A stretch of 64,000 bases of DNA from contig NZ_CP045504.1 of the NCBI RefSeq assembly GCF_013376455.1, forward strand, positions 4,113,001 through 4,177,000. The letters run 5' to 3'. Every line of letters starts with the position of its first letter. The stretch's first letter is position 1. The notes under the pieces are model-generated. The model saw only the letters and a program-made list of their open reading frames with translations. It was not told the DNA's origin and did no database searches. The DNA is from Desulfolutivibrio sulfodismutans DSM 3696 (GTDB lineage Bacteria; Desulfobacterota; Desulfovibrionia; Desulfovibrionales; Desulfovibrionaceae). Of this stretch, positions 59,634 to 64,000 are shown piece after piece. Both the position numbers and the translations under genes were made by a program.

Positions 59634-60035
59634 ATGGATGATTATTTGAAGGAAGCTTTGGAAATCGTGAGAGCCCAGGCCAGCGTGCGAAACATGACCG
59701 AGGATGAAATCACCTCCATGGTTCGCCGCCTTGCGGACAGCATCCGGGCCATCGCCGAGGGCGTCGCGCCTGCGGCCGAGGCTGGTGCGGCCGTTCCCGC
59801 CGATCCCAAAAAGGCTGTGCGGGAAAAAAGCATCATCTGCATGGAGTCGGGAAAGTCGTTTAAGATCCTGACCAAGAAACACCTGGCCAAATTCGGCCTG
59901 ACGCCGGATGAATACCGGGCCAAGTGGGGGTATCCCAAGAACATGCCCCTGGTGTGCAAGGAACTGCAGCGCGAACGCCGCAAAAAGATGAAAGACATGC
60001 GGCTGTGGGAAAAGCGGGTCAAGAAACAGGACTAG
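59634..60035 (+). CDS. MucR/Ros family transcriptional regulator
   Basis: A 133-residue regulator. The N-terminal third is helical (DYLKEALEIVRAQASVRNMT), a linker follows, then the Ros/MucR DNA-binding fold: IICMESGKSFKILTKKHLAK, FGLTPDEYRAKWGYPKNMPL and a basic tail (RERRKKMKDM). In zinc-binding members the finger begins CxxC; here it reads CMES, so the second cysteine is missing, as in several zinc-less relatives. GAGGAG lies six bases before the ATG. Confidence 0.92.
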   Translation: MDDYLKEALEIVRAQASVRNMTEDEITSMVRRLADSIRAIAEGVAPAAEAGAAVPADPKKAVREKSIICMESGKSFKILTKKHLAKFGLTPDEYRAKWGYPKNMPLVCKELQRERRKKMKDMRLWEKRVKKQD

Positions 60036-60083
60036 CCCTGTTTTCCCGCCGCTTGCGGCGGAAGTGCTTCTCGATCCAAAAAA

Positions 60084-60108
60084 AGCCCGGAGCGACTCCG
60101 GGCTTTTG
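60084..60108. terminator. Bidirectional terminator between mucR-type gene and purE
   Basis: AGCCCGGAG-CGA-CTCCGGGCT, a 9-bp stem. It has TTTTGCTTT on the plus side and, read from the other strand, a run of Ts (AAAAAAA at 60078-60084), so it serves both converging genes. Confidence 0.9.
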
Positions 60109-60120
60109 CTTTGGCGTGGA

Positions 60121-60627
60121 TCAGATCGATGCGGCTGTTCGGGCTTCCAGGTCGGCGGCGGCCTTTTCCACCGAGGCCACAAACCCCTCCCTGTCCGCAG
60201 CGAGACGGGCAGCCAGGGCCGCGTCGGACAGGGCCAGGATCGAAAGCGCCAGCCAGGATGCGTTGCGCGCCCCGGCGGCATCCAGGGCCACCGTGGCCAC
60301 GGGAAATCCAGGCGGCATCTGCACCGTGGACAAAAGGGCGTCCATGCCGCCAAGGGCCGAGGCGGTGATGGGCACCCCGATCACCGGACGGATGGTGGCG
60401 GCGGCCACGGCCCCGGCCAGGTGGGCGGCCATCCCGGCGGCGCAGATGAACACCTGGCACCCGGCGGCCTCAAGCTCGGCCACCAGCCTCCGGGTGCGCT
60501 CCGGGGTGCGGTGGGCCGAGGTCACGGTGAAGGTGAACGGCACGCCATGCGCCGCCAGCACCTCGGCGCAGGGACGCATCTTGTCCTCGTCGGAGATGCT
60601 GCCCATGAAAATGGCCACCTTGCTCAT
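60121..60627 (-). CDS. purE: N5-carboxyaminoimidazole ribonucleotide mutase PurE
   Basis: A 168-residue purine enzyme. FMGSISDEDKM, TVTSAHRTPERT and VPITASALGGMDALLSTVQM match class I PurE, which rearranges N5-CAIR to CAIR. The usual GGAAHLPG loop reads AAGMAAHLAG here, two changes next to the active site. The class is therefore slightly uncertain. ATG 60627 overlaps the purD stop (ATGA) and is preceded by GGAGG. Confidence 0.93.
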   Translation of the reverse strand: MSKVAIFMGSISDEDKMRPCAEVLAAHGVPFTFTVTSAHRTPERTRRLVAELEAAGCQVFICAAGMAAHLAGAVAAATIRPVIGVPITASALGGMDALLSTVQMPPGFPVATVALDAAGARNASWLALSILALSDAALAARLAADREGFVASVEKAAADLEARTAASI

Positions 60628-61907
60628 GTCTTCGCCTCCCGGCGCAGCCCCTTGTCGCCGATGTCCGAGCGGCAAACGGCGTTGTCGAAATGGATCTTGG
60701 CCACGGCGGCATAGGCCCGGGCCTTGGCCCTGGCCAGATCCGCCCCCAGGGCCGTGACGCCCAGAACCCGCCCCCCCGAGGTCACCAGACGTTCGCCGTC
60801 ACGGCGTGTCCCGGCCTGGAACACGGTCACCTCCGGGTCGGCCTGGGCCGCCTCAATGCCGGTGATCTCCATGCCCTTGGGATAGTTTCCCGGATAGCCC
60901 GAGGCGGCCATGACCACGCATACCGCGCTTTGCCGCGACCAGCCCACCATGGCCTCGTTGAGGCTCCCCGTGGCGCAGGCCAAAAGGATTTCGGCCAAGT
61001 CGCCGCGCAGGCGCATGAGCAGGGGCTGGCATTCGGGATCGCCGAAGCGCACGTTGTATTCCAGGACCATGGGGCCCTTGTCGGTCATCATCAGTCCGGC
61101 GTAGAGCACGCCGCGAAAGGGATGGCCCTTGGCGGCCAGGGTGCGCATGATGGGGACGATGACCCGGTCGGCCATGCGGCCATATTCGGATTCGGGAAGG
61201 ATCGGGGCCGGGCAATAGGCCCCCATGCCGCCGGTGTTGGGTCCTGTGTCGCCGTCGAAGGCGGCCTTGTGGTCCTGGCAGGCGGAAAGCGGCACGCACC
61301 GCTCCCCGTCGCAAAAGGCCAGAAACGAGGCCTCCTCGCCGGAAAGCGCCTCTTCCACGATCACCGTCTCCCCGGCCGGGCCGAAGATCTTTTTCACCAT
61401 CATGTCGGCCACGGCGGCCTTGGCCTCCTCGACCGTCCCGGCCACCACCACGCCCTTGCCTGCGGCCAGCCCGTCGGCCTTGACCACCAGGGGCGCGCCT
61501 TTGGCCTCGATGTAGGCGCAGGCCGCCGCCGGGTCGGTGAAGGCCCGGAAATCCGCCGTGGGCACGCCTGCCTCGCGCATGATCTCCTTGGCGAAGGCCT
61601 TGCTGCCTTCGAGTCCGGCCGCGAAGCGATCCGGCCCGAAGCAGGGGATGCCTGCCTCAGCCATGGCGTCGGAAAGCCCAAGGGTCAGGGGCAGTTCCGG
61701 CCCGGCCACCACCAGCTCCACCCCGGTTTCCCGGGCGAAGGCCGCAAGCCCCGCCACATCGGAATCGGCGAGGGGCACGTTTTGCCCCATCTCCGCCGTG
61801 CCGCCGTTGCCCGGGGCGATGAAAAGCTCGGTCACGCCGGGGCTTTGCCTGAGTTTGACGGCCAGGGCATGTTCCCGGCCTCCGGATCCGACCAAAAGCA
61901 CCCGCAT
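60624..61907 (-). CDS. purD: Phosphoribosylamine-glycine ligase PurD
   Basis: A 427-residue ATP-grasp enzyme making GAR from phosphoribosylamine and glycine. MRVLLVGSGGREHALAVKL starts the N domain, VVKADGLAAGKGVVVAG is the ATP-binding part, and DHKAAFDGDTGPNTGGMGAY and EYNVRFGDPECQPLL are signatures. AAGGAGG lies five bases upstream. It is coupled to purE by a four-base overlap. Confidence 0.97.
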   Translation of the reverse strand: MRVLLVGSGGREHALAVKLRQSPGVTELFIAPGNGGTAEMGQNVPLADSDVAGLAAFARETGVELVVAGPELPLTLGLSDAMAEAGIPCFGPDRFAAGLEGSKAFAKEIMREAGVPTADFRAFTDPAAACAYIEAKGAPLVVKADGLAAGKGVVVAGTVEEAKAAVADMMVKKIFGPAGETVIVEEALSGEEASFLAFCDGERCVPLSACQDHKAAFDGDTGPNTGGMGAYCPAPILPESEYGRMADRVIVPIMRTLAAKGHPFRGVLYAGLMMTDKGPMVLEYNVRFGDPECQPLLMRLRGDLAEILLACATGSLNEAMVGWSRQSAVCVVMAASGYPGNYPKGMEITGIEAAQADPEVTVFQAGTRRDGERLVTSGGRVLGVTALGADLARAKARAYAAVAKIHFDNAVCRSDIGDKGLRREAKT

Positions 61908-62113
61908 GGGGCCTCCTTGACGATAATGGGTATTCGGGCCTGTCGCGGCCAGCGGCGGCGATTTTCCCAGGCCGCGTCGTTTTCCTGCGGCGTCAGCCGC
62001 CGGTTGGTCCGCCTCGCGCCGCAGTGTCCGCGTTTCGTGCAATAGCCGCAAAAGCTCCAGGCGGCAAGGTTGCAGGCGGCTCGGCCTGGGACGGACGGGA
62101 AGGGAGGCGGAGA

Positions 62114-62148
62114 CAAAAACGGGGACCGCGTCCATTGCGGTCCCCGTT
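62114..62148 (-). terminator. Rho-independent terminator of the chemoreceptor gene
   Basis: On the minus strand, AACGGGGACCGC and GCGGTCCCCGTT form a 12-bp stem with a 7-base loop, followed by TTTTTGTC. It lies 31 bp after the chemoreceptor stop codon. Confidence 0.9.
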
Positions 62149-62179
62149 CGGCCAGATCGTGTTGCTGCGGCGTTTGGCC

Positions 62180-64000
62180 CTAGGCCAGGGCCTTGGGACG
62201 TGAGCCGGGCAGGGCGGCGTCGCCGTTTTGCAGGGTGGCGATGAGGTCGTTTAAGGTCTGGGCCTGGGCGGCCAAGTCGCTTACGGCCCGGGCCGACTGC
62301 TCCATGCCCTCGGCCATCTCTGCGGCGATGGAATTGATTTCGTCCACCGAGCGGTTGATCTCCTCGCTGGCGGCGGACTGCTGTTCCGAGGCCGTGGCGA
62401 TGGAGCGCACCTGATCCCCGGCGTTGTCCACCAGATCCACGATCTCGTGCAGGGCCGAGCCGGATTTTTCCGAAAGGGACGTGGCCTGCGCCACGGCGGA
62501 AACCGCCGCCTCCACGCGCACCACCGTCTCCCGAGCCCCTTTTTGGATGCCGCCGATGGCCTCGCCCACTTCCTTGGTGGCGGTCATGGTCTTTTCGGCC
62601 AGCTTTCGGACCTCGTCGGCCACCACCGCGAACCCGCGACCGGCCTCTCCGGCCCGGGCGGCCTCGATGGCGGCGTTTAAGGCCAAAAGGTTGGTCTGGT
62701 CGGCGATGTCCGAGATGACCCCCATGATCTTGCCGATGTCCTCGGCCTGGCGGCCCAGGGCCCCCATGTTTTCTTTCAGTCCCACGGCCTCGCGCTGCAC
62801 CGTGCCGATGGCCGCCACCACCTGGGTGACGATGTCCGCGCCGTCCTTGGCCTTGCGGCTGGCCGCGTCCGAACGTTCGGCGGCCATGGAGGCGTTTTTG
62901 GCCACCTCCAGCACCGTGGCGTTCATTTCCTCCACGGCCGTGGCCGTCTCCTGGACCCGCTGGCGCTGCACCTCGGACCCCTTGCTCGACTGCTCGATCT
63001 GGGCTGAGAGCTGGGCCGCGGCCGAGGCCATGAGGTCCGAGACGTCCCGGGCCTTGTGGGCGGCGTCGGCGATCATCTCGTTTTGGGCGGCGATGAGTTC
63101 CTGCTGTTTTTTGATCTCGGTCAGATCCATGAACAGGGCGAACCCGGCGATGAGCTTGCCGTCCAGGTCGTAGAGGGGTGCTGCGTCGATCTGGGTGAAG
63201 ACGGTGTTACCCTTGCGGGTGGGCACCTCCACCTGGACATTGCGGATGGGCCTGCGCTCGGAGACGGCCTTTTCGGTGATGGTGTGGTGTCCTTCTTCAT
63301 TGTAGAAAAACCGGCTGACGGTCATGCCCAGGTAGTCGGCGGGCTTTCCGCCGTGCTCCAGGAAATCGATGACCGGCTGGTTGACGAAGACGATTTTACC
63401 CTGGGGATCGGACACGATGCAGGAGATGGTCATGGCGTCGAGCATGCCCTGGGAGAACCCCAGCTTGTTTTTGATCTCGGCCACCATGCCCCGGATGTTG
63501 GCGGCCAGGTCGGCCATCTCCAGACGGAAGTTCCCGGAGAGCTCGGCGGTGTAGTCCTGGGCCGCGACGCGCTTGGTGAAGACCTCGATGGCCGAAAGCG
63601 GCCTGGTCACCAGGGAACGCAGGAAAAGCGCGATGACCAGGACCACGGCCACGATGATCAGTGCTCCCACGCCCAAGAGCACGTTGCGCTGGGCGGTGGC
63701 GGTCTCGGTCATCTCCGAGGCGTAGGCGGTCATACAGATGGTCCACCCGGTCTCGGGCAGGGTGGTCACGGCCATGAATTTGTCTTCGCCCTTCCAGTCG
63801 TATTCCACCACGCCGTTTTTGATGCGCAGGGCCTCCTGGATGAAGTGTTCCGAGGACAGATCCTTCAGCAGGAGCGTCTTGTCCACGGCATGGGCGATGA
63901 TCGCGCCCGTGTCGTCGACGATGAATCCGTAGCCGCGCTCGCCGAAGCGCAGATGGTCCAGGTATTTTTCCGTGACCGAGGACCACTTGGGGACCACCGC
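62180..64000 (-). CDS. Methyl-accepting chemotaxis protein (5' end beyond the window)
   Basis: 606 residues are visible; the gene's start lies beyond the right edge. The order is the end of a periplasmic Cache domain ([20 protein letters not shown]), a membrane helix ([20 protein letters not shown]), a HAMP region, a PAS domain (about 190-310: [20 protein letters not shown]), then the MCP signalling domain. The hairpin tip matches [20 protein letters not shown] and [18 protein letters not shown]. No CheR-binding pentapeptide is present at the C-terminus (PGSRPKALA). The cytoplasmic PAS implies a second, internal signal. Confidence 0.95.
   Translation of the reverse strand, partial: AVVPKWSSVTEKYLDHLRFGERGYGFIVDDTGAIIAHAVDKTLLLKDLSSEHFIQEALRIKNGVVEYDWKGEDKFMAVTTLPETGWTICMTAYASEMTETATAQRNVLLGVGALIIVAVVLVIALFLRSLVTRPLSAIEVFTKRVAAQDYTAELSGNFRLEMADLAANIRGMVAEIKNKLGFSQGMLDAMTISCIVSDPQGKIVFVNQPVIDFLEHGGKPADYLGMTVSRFFYNEEGHHTITEKAVSERRPIRNVQVEVPTRKGNTVFTQIDAAPLYDLDGKLIAGFALFMDLTEIKKQQELIAAQNEMIADAAHKARDVSDLMASAAAQLSAQIEQSSKGSEVQRQRVQETATAVEEMNATVLEVAKNASMAAERSDAASRKAKDGADIVTQVVAAIGTVQREAVGLKENMGALGRQAEDIGKIMGVISDIADQTNLLALNAAIEAARAGEAGRGFAVVADEVRKLAEKTMTATKEVGEAIGGIQKGARETVVRVEAAVSAVAQATSLSEKSGSALHEIVDLVDNAGDQVRSIATASEQQSAASEEINRSVDEINSIAAEMAEGMEQSARAVSDLAAQAQTLNDLIATLQNGDAALPGSRPKALA

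Noticed and set aside
1-64000. tRNA or rRNA genes
   Set aside because: I scanned for TpsiC-arm-like GGTTCGA motifs with matching stems and for rRNA signatures and found none; a covariance search could still reveal something missed.

Overview
The window is high-GC DNA from a sulfate-reducing deltaproteobacterium of the Desulfovibrio group. This is inferred from gene content: a Tat-exported periplasmic [NiFe] hydrogenase with its maturation protease, a D. vulgaris-type CO dehydrogenase, Desulfovibrio-type outer-membrane porins, and a MucR-family regulator. No rRNA or tRNA gene and no intact mobile element was recognised. Species cannot be fixed from this sequence.

Layout. 1-9.9 kb: a PilZ protein, a receiver/histidine kinase/receiver hybrid, a secreted delta-60-repeat propeller, an FAD oxidoreductase with a small partner, SpeG, and two hypotheticals. 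9.9-16 kb: a compact CO-oxidation operon on the minus strand (cooC, FAD/NAD oxidoreductase, cooF, cooS), divergent from a radical SAM gene. 16-20.4 kb: a secreted NHL-repeat propeller, a cyclase-family metal hydrolase, and a truncated/full-length pair of membrane-protein paralogues. 20.4-31 kb: a GGDEF-like/TPR protein, then an overlapping type II secretion operon, gspF-G-H-I-J-K-L-M-N. 31-36 kb: a TPR lipoprotein, metX-metW, and a three-LysM protein. 36.4-41.8 kb: the hydrogenase operon, small subunit, large subunit, protease, then prepilin peptidase; the peptidase presumably also processes the Gsp pseudopilins encoded 10 kb away. 42-52 kb: recJ, three tandem 504-residue porins each ending in a UUCG-loop terminator, and a DUF401 transporter. 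52-64 kb: HDOD and TPR genes, the mtaB-DUF4416-yicC-remA-gmk cluster, a degenerate EAL protein, a MucR regulator, purD-purE, and a chemoreceptor cut off by the right edge.

The most unusual signals are non-coding or at protein ends. (1) Group II intron 5'-end remnants lie directly after the terminators of porins 1 and 2. (2) Two unrelated secreted propellers share an NMLLLL(L)N C-terminus spelled with different leucine codons. (3) A 300-bp region at 51.8-52.1 kb holds seven strong hairpins, and part of it recurs beside cooS. (4) The three porin promoter regions share a two-part box with invariant spacing. (5) Several genes show partial duplication or decay: an in-frame tail beyond a stop codon, a truncated membrane paralogue, a receiver without its acidic pair, and EAL/GGDEF domains lacking key residues.
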